NCBI GenBank assembly: GCA_958346935.1
Contig: CATVTM010000024.1
Span: forward strand, 1-25,813
Direction of reading: 5' to 3'
Source: an uncultured Collinsella sp.
Lineage (GTDB): Bacteria > Actinomycetota > Coriobacteriia > Coriobacteriales > Coriobacteriaceae
Length of the DNA: 25,813 nt
Shown: positions 1 through 6,868 of the stretch, piece after piece
Layout of the letters: each line of letters opens with the position of its first letter
How positions within the stretch are numbered: the stretch's first letter is position 1
Notes under the pieces: generated by a model
Databases searched by the model: none
What the model was told of the DNA's origin: nothing
What the model saw: the letters and a program-made list of their open reading frames with translations, nothing else
Position numbers and translations under genes: made by a program

Positions 1-529
1 TTCCGCCAACACGCTCGACCTCGGCAAAAATCGACTTGTCCTCAAGATCGGCCGTCAACAGCTCGCGGTAGGCATCAAACGGCACAAAGATGTTCTCCTC
101 AAAGATGGGCTCGCCGTCGGCCGTACGCACGCGCTTGATATGCAGCAGCAGCGCATCCTTCTGCAGGCCAAAGAACTCCATCTCGTTTTGGCGCGCCGGA
201 ACGATCTGGCGATCGATCACGTGCGCACCGGCCTTCATGCCGTTGCCGGCACACAGCGCGGTAAACGTCTGCAGCGTCGAGGCGTGAAACTGGCGGTTGA
301 TGTGCGGCGTGGAGACAAAGGTGCCGCGGCCCTGCTGCTTAACCAGGTAACCATCGGAGCACAGCTCCTCGACAGCGCGGCGCACCGTAATACGGCTCAC
401 CTCGTACTGCTCGGCTAGTTCAAGCTCGGACGGAATACGCTCCTTGGGTGCATAAACACCTTTCTCGATCGCATCCTTGATTTCGTCATAAATCTGCTGG
501 TAAAGCGGTGCATTTTTGGGCGCAGGCAT
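1..529 (-). CDS. GntR-family transcriptional regulator (HutC/UTRA type), 3' end cut by window edge
   Basis: Translating the minus strand from the ATG at 529 gives about 176 residues before the window ends. The N-terminus (PLYQQIYDEIKDAIEKG, then PSELELAEQYEVSRITVRRA and GYLVKQQGRGTFVS) is a typical GntR winged helix-turn-helix over residues 8-73. It is followed by the start of a UTRA ligand-binding domain, with the usual RxxADGEPIFEENIFVP-like strand near residue 140. HutC-type GntR proteins bind sugar phosphates or amino-acid-like effectors and usually repress nearby catabolic genes. The shared motif at 567-579, 6718-6730 and 7991-8003 suggests that this regulator controls itself, the PTS operon and the DMT gene; that link is inference. 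The ribosome-binding site before the ATG is weak. The missing C-terminal part should hold the rest of UTRA. Confidence 0.93.
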   Translation of the reverse strand, partial: MPAPKNAPLYQQIYDEIKDAIEKGVYAPKERIPSELELAEQYEVSRITVRRAVEELCSDGYLVKQQGRGTFVSTPHINRQFHASTLQTFTALCAGNGMKAGAHVIDRQIVPARQNEMEFFGLQKDALLLHIKRVRTADGEPIFEENIFVPFDAYRELLTADLEDKSIFAEVERVGG

Positions 530-566
530 ATCTAATCACTCTTATCAAAATAGCTAAATTTCTAAT

Positions 567-579
567 ACGTATATAACGT
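567..579. promoter_or_regulatory. Candidate GntR operator upstream of the first GntR gene
   Basis: The 13 bp site ACGTATATAACGT has two ACGT arms five bases apart and contains GT-N5-AC, which fits the general GntR operator form (GT and AC separated by a short spacer). It lies 38 bp upstream of the GntR start in an AT-rich stretch. Closely related sites precede the PTS operon and the DMT gene. Its assignment to this regulator is inference. Confidence 0.5.
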
Positions 580-621
580 CTAGTTTCATGTTACCTCATA
601 ATGATAAAACGATACACCCTC

Positions 622-665
622 CCTACCAAAAAGCGACAGCTTCATTTTGGTAGGTTTTATCTGGG
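622..665 (+). repeat. REP-like palindromic repeat, copy 1
   Basis: A 33 bp unit (622-654) begins CCTACCAAAA and ends TTTTGGTAGG, so its ends are inverted repeats. It is followed by TTTTATCTGGG, which is also present after copy 2 (2758-2802). A third copy lies inverted at 10130-10162. The exact 33 bp length in all three, with substitutions only, points to a dispersed palindromic repeat family. Confidence 0.75.
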
Positions 666-674
666 CAAACGAAG

Positions 675-706
675 GCCTCCCGAAAGCAGCAAGGCTTTCG
701 GGAGGC
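675..706 (-). terminator. Strong hairpin downstream of the YitT gene
   Basis: A perfect 13 bp stem (675-687 with 694-706) encloses a 6-nt loop. It begins 43 bp past the YitT stop on the minus strand. The tail after the stem is only moderately T-rich (CTTCGTTTG), so termination is likely but not textbook. Confidence 0.65.
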
Positions 707-749
707 TCAAGCGGACAGGATTGCGCCGTGCCGGCAAAATGCCAACGCC

Positions 750-1757
750 CTACTTGCCGTCGTCCTGCTGTAGGCTGTCCTGCTCGCTGAGGCGCGCCTG
801 TCTGCTGGCCATGCGCGCGGGCTTGTCGGGATCGGGTACGGCCGTGGGCATGGGCTCGTCGACATGACCGCCCCACCAGCCGCCCACAAAGTTGAGCGTG
901 TGGAACACATTGATCACGGCACCGGGATCAATGTCGCACACCAGCTTGATAATGTCCTGGCTCTCATAGGTCGAGACAACGGCGTGCAGCAGGTACATCT
1001 TTTCGCGGCTGTATCCGCCGATGACCTCGGCACAGCTAATGCCATGCTGAAAATGGTCAACATAGGCGGTCATGACCTCGTCCGCCTTGCGCGTCGTGAT
1101 CTGCAGCGTCACACGGTCGTAGCGACGATAGAAACTGTCGATGGTCTTGGTCGAAATAAACTGGAACACGATGGAGTACGCCGCGTTGTCCCAGCCAAAC
1201 ATAAAGCCAAAGATCGCCAGGATAAAGCAATTGAAACCAAAGATAACGCCCCAGATGGTCTTGCCCGTGTGGTTGGAGACCCACAGCGCGATAAAGTCGG
1301 TGCCGCCGGTGGATGCGCCGGATTTAAGCGCGATGGCAGCGCCCAGACCCGAGACCACGCCGCCAAAAATGATTAGCATGATCTTGTCGCCCAAAAATGG
1401 AGCGAAGTGAAAGACGTTGAGGAACAGCGACGAGAACACGACCTGCATCATCGAGAAGATGACGAAGCGTTTGCTGATGCCGCTCCAGCATAGGAGCGCC
1501 ACGGGGATGTTGAGCGCGAGCATACCGAGCGAGATGTCGATGTGAACGCCGCCCAGCGAGGTAACGCGATCGAGCAGGACCGCAACGCCGGTGAGGCCGC
1601 TCGGAAGCAGGTCGGCGGGCTGAATGAACGCCTGGATCAGGAATGTCTGGAGGACGGCAGAAATTGTGACCGCCACGGCAGTAATGGCACGGCGGACGAT
1701 GGTGAGGCGGCCGAGCATGAGCACGCGGTCCGTGAGCTGATCGATGGCGTTCGCCAC
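750..1757 (-). CDS. YitT-family membrane protein with DUF2179 domain
   Basis: This 335-residue protein matches the YitT family (DUF161 plus DUF2179). About five to six hydrophobic segments fill residues 20-205. They include the family-typical stretches LLPSGLTGVAVLLDRV and LKSGASTGGTDFIALWVSN. A soluble C-terminal domain (about 215-305) contains LLHAVVSTYESQDIIKLVCDIDPGAVINV, typical of DUF2179. The family is widespread in Firmicutes and Actinobacteria and has no firmly established substrate. The start is GTG at 1757, chosen because AAAGGAG lies seven bases upstream. The last 30 residues are polar and low in complexity. The gene stands alone, with a hairpin after it and a palindromic element before it. 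Confidence 0.9.
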   Translation of the reverse strand: MANAIDQLTDRVLMLGRLTIVRRAITAVAVTISAVLQTFLIQAFIQPADLLPSGLTGVAVLLDRVTSLGGVHIDISLGMLALNIPVALLCWSGISKRFVIFSMMQVVFSSLFLNVFHFAPFLGDKIMLIIFGGVVSGLGAAIALKSGASTGGTDFIALWVSNHTGKTIWGVIFGFNCFILAIFGFMFGWDNAAYSIVFQFISTKTIDSFYRRYDRVTLQITTRKADEVMTAYVDHFQHGISCAEVIGGYSREKMYLLHAVVSTYESQDIIKLVCDIDPGAVINVFHTLNFVGGWWGGHVDEPMPTAVPDPDKPARMASRQARLSEQDSLQQDDGK

Positions 1758-1896
1758 GTAGGCTCCTTTCGAAGGCAGATGTGGTTGTGGGGCATGCCCG
1801 CGATTGTAGCATGGAGCGTGCGGGGGCGCTTCAATTCAACCTCCCTCGACAACCAAAACGGGACCAGCAACCCCCACGACCAAAGGGCAAAATTCC

Positions 1897-2015
1897 AAGT
1901 GAGTAGACTTTTTACGATCTGCCGAGCACACCCAAAACCGCCACCCCTGTGACCTGCGGTTTTACAAAGGAAGATATGCATTGTGCTCGGCCTGCGCCAA
2001 AAAGTCTACTCACTT
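1897..2015. repeat. 119 bp nested palindromic element (MITE-like or structured RNA)
   Basis: The ends are perfect 17 bp inverted repeats (1897-1913, AAGTGAGTAGACTTTTT, with 1999-2015). Inside, after a symmetric 7/7 internal loop, is a 10 bp stem (1921-1930 with 1982-1991, GCCGAGCACA). Then comes an 8 bp stem (1934-1941 with 1956-1963, AAAACCGC). No reading frame of note is present and no target-site duplication is obvious. It fills most of the gene-free stretch 1758-2112. Confidence 0.75.
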
Positions 2016-2112
2016 AGTCCGAATCGAAGCCAAACGGATCAAAATCGAAACCAAATTGAGCCAGTCCACCGCAAAAAACGTTTGAACCCGTGCTTCTCGC
2101 GGCGGATTGACA

Positions 2113-2742
2113 CTACAAAGCGGCCAAAATGTCGGTCAGATTATCAATAACGGCATCGGCTCGCGATTGATCGAGGTTGACGCCCTCGTGCGGACGCAGT
2201 GCCAGGACGCGGGCGCCGGAACGTTTGCCAGCCTCGATCCCCAAAGGCGAATCCTCGATAACCAGGCACTCGGCAGGCTCCACCCCCAGCGCCTCCATGG
2301 CACGCAGGTAGATCTCGGGGTCGGGCTTAAACGCACTGCACTCGTGACCGCTGATGGTGTAGTCCAGCACATCGGCGATACCGGCAATCTCTACCAGCTC
2401 GTCAATGAGCTCACGATAAGACGAGCTCGCGATGGCACACTTCACGCCGCGCTCGTGCAGTGCGCGCATCACCGGCTCCGTCTGCTCGTTGAGCAGCTCG
2501 GCATACGGAACGGGGTGGTCCGGGCTGTAGACCTGCTTGTACTCCACGCGCAGGCGCTCGCGCAGCTCAACATCGTCGGGCACCAGCGCCTCCCAAATGG
2601 CAGGCTCGTTAGACCCCGAAAGATCGGGAATCTCGTCAAAGTGGAACCCCTTCTCTTCCATAAACGCTACGCGACGACGGTTGTAGAACCACTCGGTATC
2701 GACCAGCACGCCGTCCATATCAAACAGCACTGCCTTGATCAT
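2113..2742 (-). CDS. HAD-superfamily hydrolase, subfamily IA (beta-phosphoglucomutase/phosphatase-like)
   Basis: A 209-residue HAD enzyme. Motif I is the N-terminal VLFDMDGVLVDTEW, with the nucleophile and acid/base Asp pair in DMD. Motif II is the IASSS region, motif III is the Lys in SAFKPDPEIYL, and motif IV is VIEDSPLGIEAGKRSG. An alpha-helical C1 cap lies between motifs I and II. These features place it with small-molecule phosphatases and phosphoglucomutases; the substrate cannot be read from sequence. The start at 2742 is preferred because GGGAGGAG sits at the right distance. The ATG six bases upstream touches the Shine-Dalgarno sequence, and longer frames run through a REP-like repeat. 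It follows the deglycase-like SIS gene but is separated from it by a strong terminator, so a role in sugar-phosphate handling is only suggestive. Confidence 0.9.
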   Translation of the reverse strand: MIKAVLFDMDGVLVDTEWFYNRRRVAFMEEKGFHFDEIPDLSGSNEPAIWEALVPDDVELRERLRVEYKQVYSPDHPVPYAELLNEQTEPVMRALHERGVKCAIASSSYRELIDELVEIAGIADVLDYTISGHECSAFKPDPEIYLRAMEALGVEPAECLVIEDSPLGIEAGKRSGARVLALRPHEGVNLDQSRADAVIDNLTDILAAL

Positions 2743-2757
2743 ACGCATCTCCTCCCA

Positions 2758-2802
2758 CCTGCCAAAAAGGGACAGGTTTATTTTGGTAGGTTTTATCTGG
2801 GG
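2758..2802 (+). repeat. REP-like palindromic repeat, copy 2
   Basis: The 33 bp unit (2758-2790) runs from CCTGCCAAAA to TTTTGGTAGG, with GGGACAGG in the middle, followed by TTTTATCTGGGG. It differs from copy 1 at four positions and shares the same 11-base flank. It lies directly against the Shine-Dalgarno sequence of the HAD gene, so it must be transcribed in that gene's leader or sit within its promoter. Confidence 0.8.
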
Positions 2803-2836
2803 TTTTGCGACACGACAGACACGCCCTCCCCAGAGC

Positions 2837-2868
2837 AAAAAAGGGGATGGGGCGCAAACCCCATCCCC
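2837..2868 (-). terminator. Rho-independent terminator after the first SIS gene
   Basis: A perfect 10 bp stem (2859-2868 with 2843-2852, GGGGATGGGG) and a 6-nt loop are followed on the minus strand by six T residues. It starts 35 bp after the SIS stop and probably ends the PTS-SIS operon transcript. Confidence 0.92.
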
Positions 2869-2902
2869 TCTCAATCAACCCGTAAGGTCTACTTACTTGT
2901 GA

Positions 2903-3886
2903 TTAGTAGGAAAGCTTCCACATGTAGCGACGCATGGTCAGCGGGTGCTGACGGGCCTCGGCGATCTGGTTGCCGTACTCGCGCATAACGGCGAGGTGCA
3001 GCAGCGGGTTGAAGTAGGTGATGACGCTCGCGGGCACGGCGTCAGCCAGACCGTAGTCCTTGGAGTCGATCAGAGCGACCTTGGCACCCATGCGCTCAAG
3101 GAAGGTGAGGGCGCGAGCGTCCATCGGACGGGTGGCGCCATCGGACATGAAGAAGACGTAGGGCTTACCCTCGGTGGAAACCTCGAACGGGCCGTGGAAG
3201 TACTCGCCGGTGTTGTAGGCGGCGGCGTCGATCCACTGCATCTCGGTGAACAGGAAGGCGGCGTGAGAATAAGCCATCTTCTCGGAGGCACCGGAAGCCA
3301 TGAAGTAGATCATCTTGTCGTCCTTGAAGTCCTCGGCGAACTTCTTGGCGAGCTTCTTGCAGTGCTGAGCGGCGTTCTCGCAGAGATCGAAGATGTTGGT
3401 GAGGCCGGTGATCATGTCCTCGTAGTGGTCATAACCCTCGGTCTGCTGAAGGATCTCGAGAGCAAGAGCGATGGCGTAGCCGGGCTTCTCGCACTTGGCA
3501 GCGTAGTTGGCGTGGAAGCCGTGGACGATGACGTGGTCGGCGTCGACGGTCAGAGCGGAGCCAGCCTTGTTGGTGAGGGAGACGACCGGGCAGTTGTGCT
3601 TCTTGGCGGTCTTGTTGGCCTCGACGGTCTCGGGCGTGGAGCCACCGAGGGAGCAGGTGATCACGAAGGTGTGCTCGTTGACCCAGGAGGGCGTGTCGTA
3701 GTTGAACTCGTTAGCGGTGAAGATCTGAACGTTCAGCTTGTCCGTGTTGTTGGCCAGGAAGTACTTGGCGGGGTACAGGTCGGACATGGAAGCACCGCAG
3801 CCGACGAAGGCGACGCTGTGGATCTCGTGGTTGGACAGGACGTCAGCGACGATCTGCTTAGGGAGGTTAAGGTCGATCTCGTACAT
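2903..3886 (-). CDS. SIS-domain phosphosugar protein, probable FrlB/Gfr-type Amadori-product 6-phosphate deglycase
   Basis: A 327-residue protein with two SIS folds. The first (about 20-150) contains VAFVGCGASMSDLYPAKYF and a Ser/Thr-rich loop (CSLGGSTPETVEA). The second covers about 175-315. Glu215 (FTEMQW) and His231 (EYFHGPFE) are 16 residues apart. As I recall the E. coli fructoselysine-6-phosphate deglycase FrlB, its catalytic Glu (MEFTW) and His (FRHGP) have the same spacing. The proposed reaction is hydrolytic cleavage of a 6-phosphorylated fructosyl- or glucosyl-amine to hexose 6-phosphate plus amine. The start at 3886 is chosen over the ATG at 3895 because AAAGGA is then nine bases away. 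It is the last gene after EIIAB-EIIC-EIID and ends in a clear terminator. A generic AgaS-like sugar isomerase is the alternative. Confidence 0.8.
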   Translation of the reverse strand: MYEIDLNLPKQIVADVLSNHEIHSVAFVGCGASMSDLYPAKYFLANNTDKLNVQIFTANEFNYDTPSWVNEHTFVITCSLGGSTPETVEANKTAKKHNCPVVSLTNKAGSALTVDADHVIVHGFHANYAAKCEKPGYAIALALEILQQTEGYDHYEDMITGLTNIFDLCENAAQHCKKLAKKFAEDFKDDKMIYFMASGASEKMAYSHAAFLFTEMQWIDAAAYNTGEYFHGPFEVSTEGKPYVFFMSDGATRPMDARALTFLERMGAKVALIDSKDYGLADAVPASVITYFNPLLHLAVMREYGNQIAEARQHPLTMRRYMWKLSY

Positions 3887-3978
3887 CTGACACATTCCTT
3901 TCGATTTTTGCGGCGCCACATTGCCGGGCGCACGCAGGGTTACCGTGATTTGGACCGAGTCGCCGGCCCGTTGAGGAT

Positions 3979-4004
3979 GTGACAAAGGGACTGCCCTTTG
4001 TCAC
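3979..4004 (-). other. Stable intercistronic hairpin between EIID and SIS genes
   Basis: A perfect 11 bp stem (GTGACAAAGGG with its complement) has a 4-nt loop. It has no T-run, so it may stabilise or process the transcript rather than terminate it. It follows a second hairpin at 4018-4050. Confidence 0.55.
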
Positions 4005-4017
4005 GTATAGGGATGGA

Positions 4018-4050
4018 AGCCTGCCTGGGGTATGGGATGCCAGGCAGGCT
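4018..4050 (-). other. Stable hairpin just after the EIID stop
   Basis: A perfect 11 bp stem (AGCCTGCCTGG with its complement) encloses 11 loop bases, 33 bp after the EIID stop. The following minus-strand bases are TTCCATCC, a poor terminator tail. Attenuation or mRNA protection between the PTS and deglycase genes is plausible. Confidence 0.55.
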
Positions 4051-4083
4051 CCCCGGGGAAAGCGGTTAGACGCTTGGTCGCGA

Positions 4084-4917
4084 CTAGGCCAGGATGCCGG
4101 CCGCGGAGAGGGCGATGCCGCCCACGATGGCGATCACGAGAAGCCAACCGGTGTTGACGTTCTTCTTGATGAGCCAGTACATAAGGCCGGTGAGGCCGAG
4201 GGAGATCATCTGAGGCATCATGCCGTCCAGGATGTCCTGGATAACGACGGTGCCCTCAGCGAACTGCAGCGGGGTGGTGGCGCCGATCAGCGTAGCGATC
4301 ATGCCGCCCACGGACATAAGACCCACGATGCCGCAGACATACATGAGCTTCTCCATGAGGTCGCCGCCCTGAAGCTTGCTCAGGTACTCGTGACCGCCCT
4401 GATAGCCCATCTTGGCTGCGAACCAAGTGATCAGCACGGAGGGCACGATGGAAATGAGCATGGCCAGGATCGGGCCCATGATGGAGCCCTGCTGAGCCAG
4501 CTGAACGCCCAGGCCAAAGGCGATAACGCGGATGGTGCCCTGGAAGAAGGAGTCACCAATGCCGGAAAGCGGACCCATAAGGGAGGTCTTGACCGCGTTG
4601 ATCGAATCGGGATCGAAGTTCTCGGGATCCTTGGCGTACTCCTCCTCCATGGAGGCGGCGAGGCCCAGGATGAAAGCGCTCGTCTGCGGGGTGCAGTTGT
4701 AGAACGCCATGTGACGGTGGTAAGCCTCTTTCTTAGCAGCGAGCTGCTTGGGGTCGGACTCATCCGGATAGAGGCGATCGAGCGTGGGAACCATGCCGTA
4801 GAGGAAGCCCATGTTCATCTGACGCTCGTAGTTCCAAGAGGCCTGGATGGCCCAGGAGCGCCAGAAGAACTGGCTGACCTTCTTGTTCAGGGACACGTCC
4901 TTGGTTGCGGTTGCCAT
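4084..4917 (-). CDS. PTS mannose/fructose/sorbose-family EIID component
   Basis: A 277-residue membrane subunit of a mannose-class PTS permease. Characteristic stretches are SWNYERQMNMGFLYGMVPTL (about residues 27-46) and KTSLMGPLSGIGDSFFQGTI (about 109-128). Hydrophobic helices follow to the C-terminus. With EIIC it forms the membrane channel that takes up and phosphorylates the sugar. The start at 4917 follows AAGGAGGAAC at good spacing; an upstream in-frame extension lies inside EIIC and is rejected. It begins 13 bases after the EIIC stop, so the two are co-translated. Two hairpins separate it from the downstream SIS gene. Confidence 0.96.
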   Translation of the reverse strand: MATATKDVSLNKKVSQFFWRSWAIQASWNYERQMNMGFLYGMVPTLDRLYPDESDPKQLAAKKEAYHRHMAFYNCTPQTSAFILGLAASMEEEYAKDPENFDPDSINAVKTSLMGPLSGIGDSFFQGTIRVIAFGLGVQLAQQGSIMGPILAMLISIVPSVLITWFAAKMGYQGGHEYLSKLQGGDLMEKLMYVCGIVGLMSVGGMIATLIGATTPLQFAEGTVVIQDILDGMMPQMISLGLTGLMYWLIKKNVNTGWLLVIAIVGGIALSAAGILA

Positions 4918-4930
4918 AGTGTGTTCCTCC

Positions 4931-5725
4931 TTAGTCTTCGTCGTCTTCGAGCGGATCGTAGTCGGAATCGACACCGGCGGCTGCATGGGAACCGTTGAAC
5001 TTGAAGCCCATGAAGACGACAGCCAGGCACACACCGATCAGAGCGACCGCGATGACGGACAGGTTGAGGTAAGCGGCGAGCAGGAAACCGATGAACAGGA
5101 ACGGAGTCATACCCTTCTTGATCATCATGGTGAGCAGCAGGGCCAAGCCGTAGGCGGTCATGATCTTGGTCGAAACGTTAAGACCAGTGGACAGCCACTC
5201 GGGAACCATGTTGACGATGGCCTGAACCAGGTCGGTGCCAACAAAGACGGCGAGGAAGATCGGCAGGAAGTACATGACGGCGTACAGACCGGAGCCGGCG
5301 CAGATGTGCATACGGTAGGCGGTCTTGAACTTTCCGTTATCGATCGCGTTATCTGCCACATGGGTGAGGGCGGCGATGATGGAACGGAACACGATGCCGA
5401 GGAGCTGACCCAGGACGGCGACCGGGATGGCGATCGTCATGGCGGTCTCGGCGGAAGCATCGGTCAGGCACGCAAAGGCAGCGGCCACGATGCCGCCCAG
5501 GACCATATCGGGCGGAACGGCGGCGCCGACCTGCACCAGGCCCATGGACACGAGCTCGACGGCGGCACCGACAGCAAGACCGGTGGGCACATCGCCCAGC
5601 AGCAGACCGACGAGCGTAGCGCCAACGAGGGGCTGCTCGAAGTTAAGACGACCGAGCAGGCGGGAGTCCCACATGCAGAACACGCCGACGAGGCCGACGA
5701 GCACCGCACTGATGAACGTATTCAT
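4931..5725 (-). CDS. PTS mannose/fructose/sorbose-family EIIC component
   Basis: A 264-residue integral membrane protein with seven to eight hydrophobic segments. The EIIC hallmarks are the early RLLGRLNFEQPLVGATLVGL stretch, then GDVPTGLAVGAAVELVSMG and VGAAVPPD. It is the main sugar-translocating subunit of a mannose-type PTS. The C-terminal tail is unusually acidic (DSDYDPLEDDED). A strong Shine-Dalgarno sequence (AGGAG) precedes the ATG. It lies 36 bases downstream of EIIAB in the same operon; a small CAGGC-AAAA-GCCTG hairpin sits in the gap. The substrate cannot be read from the sequence and is inferred from the flanking deglycase-like genes. Confidence 0.96.
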   Translation of the reverse strand: MNTFISAVLVGLVGVFCMWDSRLLGRLNFEQPLVGATLVGLLLGDVPTGLAVGAAVELVSMGLVQVGAAVPPDMVLGGIVAAAFACLTDASAETAMTIAIPVAVLGQLLGIVFRSIIAALTHVADNAIDNGKFKTAYRMHICAGSGLYAVMYFLPIFLAVFVGTDLVQAIVNMVPEWLSTGLNVSTKIMTAYGLALLLTMMIKKGMTPFLFIGFLLAAYLNLSVIAVALIGVCLAVVFMGFKFNGSHAAAGVDSDYDPLEDDED

Positions 5726-5761
5726 ACCCTTCTCCTTTCAGTCAGGCAAAAGCCTGGTTGA

Positions 5762-6685
5762 TTACAGCTTGGCGTCGATGTCGACGCTCTGATACGTAGG
5801 GGTCTGCTGGACATAGAGCTTGATGCCCATGTCGAGCAGCTGGTTGACGTCGGCCTTCTGGGTGGCGTCGAGGAAGACGGAGCTGTCCTTGCCGCCAATC
5901 TGATCGGCACCGTCGTGGTTGGCGGTGGCGCCCAGGTTGATGGCGTCGAGCTTGTAGCCCTGGCAGAACTGCAGCATCTCGGCCGTGTTGCCAAAGACGA
6001 ACATGACACGCTCACCGAGGGTGTTGAGCTTGTCCATCTTGGCGAGGGCACGCTCGACGGTGAAGACGTTCAGGCGCACGCCCTGGGGCTTGGCCAGCTT
6101 AAGAGCGCCCTTCTTGATGTCATCGTTGGCGGCAGCGTTGTCGACGACGATGATGCGCTCGGCCTGGACCTTGGTGGTCCAGGTAAAGACGACCTGGCCG
6201 TGCAGCAGACGGTAGTCAAGACGTGCGAGGACGATCTTGGCGGGACCGGAGCTGTGACGGGATGCCTTGGCCTTCTTGGCAGGAGCCGCGGCGGCCTCGA
6301 CCGGTGCGTTGGGGTTGGTCAGACCGGTGCGGGCCTCGTTGATGAGGGCTGCGAGCTCGGCACCCTTGACGGGGACGGGGCTCATAGCAAGCGTGAGCGC
6401 CAGCGGGATGTTGAAACCGCTGACAACCGTGAACTTCGTGCCGTTCTTGGAAAGCTCGACCATGCTGTTGTTGACCGAGCTGCCGAGCATATCGGTCAGC
6501 ACATAGACGGTGTCGTCCGCGTTGAACGTGGCGATCATGGCGTCCACCTTATTGGTGATGGGCTCCTTGTCGTCACGAGCAAGCGACACGACGTGGACGT
6601 TCGACACGTCGCCGAGAACCATCTCGAGCGTGTCTTTGGCGCCTGCGGCCAGGCCGCCATGAGATGCGAGAATGATCTGATTCAT
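5762..6685 (-). CDS. PTS mannose-family fused EIIAB component
   Basis: This 307-residue cytoplasmic protein joins two phosphotransfer domains. EIIA spans about 1-125, with the phosphoryl-accepting His9 in IILASHGGLA. An Ala/Pro/Lys-rich linker follows (about 126-147). EIIB spans about 148-305, with His162 in RLDYRLLHGQV. Phosphate passes from HPr to His9, to His162, and then to the incoming sugar at EIIC/EIID. A strong AAGGAGGAGG site fixes the ATG at 6685. It is the first gene of the order EIIAB-EIIC-EIID-SIS, and a perfect TATAAT plus a 13 bp GntR-like site lie just upstream. The known Salmonella gfr glucoselysine/fructoselysine system uses the same PTS class with two SIS deglycases, which supports that substrate by analogy. 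Confidence 0.95.
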   Translation of the reverse strand: MNQIILASHGGLAAGAKDTLEMVLGDVSNVHVVSLARDDKEPITNKVDAMIATFNADDTVYVLTDMLGSSVNNSMVELSKNGTKFTVVSGFNIPLALTLAMSPVPVKGAELAALINEARTGLTNPNAPVEAAAAPAKKAKASRHSSGPAKIVLARLDYRLLHGQVVFTWTTKVQAERIIVVDNAAANDDIKKGALKLAKPQGVRLNVFTVERALAKMDKLNTLGERVMFVFGNTAEMLQFCQGYKLDAINLGATANHDGADQIGGKDSSVFLDATQKADVNQLLDMGIKLYVQQTPTYQSVDIDAKL

Positions 6686-6711
6686 CTTGCCTCCTCCTTT
6701 TCGTTATGGTC

Positions 6712-6730
6712 ATTATAACGTCTTATACGT
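6712..6730 (-). promoter_or_regulatory. Promoter -10 and candidate GntR operator of the PTS operon
   Basis: On the minus strand a perfect TATAAT (6712-6717) lies 27 bp before the EIIAB start. Directly upstream is ACGTCTTATACGT (plus strand 6718-6730), with two ACGT arms five bases apart and a GT-N5-AC core. A regulator bound there would cover the -35/-10 spacer. No good -35 is visible. A second possible -10 (TATACT) lies at 6748-6753. The rest of 6686-6868 shows nothing else. Confidence 0.55.
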
Positions 6731-6868
6731 TGCTTATATTGCTAATTAGTATAAAGACCGTTCGCGGATGAAAATCGACCGTTGACGGGTTTAACGTACT
6801 CGAAACGTTGGCACGGGGTAGGTCGGCGTCGACTGGATAACCCCAGGTCGGAGGCTATAAGCGCTCCC

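Noticed and set aside
2743..2874. N-terminal extension of the HAD hydrolase
   Set aside because: The extra 44 residues read through a REP-like repeat and the terminator; the real start has a strong Shine-Dalgarno sequence.
3887..3985. N-terminal extension of the first SIS protein
   Set aside because: It has no homology-like pattern, and AAAGGA sits just upstream of the internal start at 3886.
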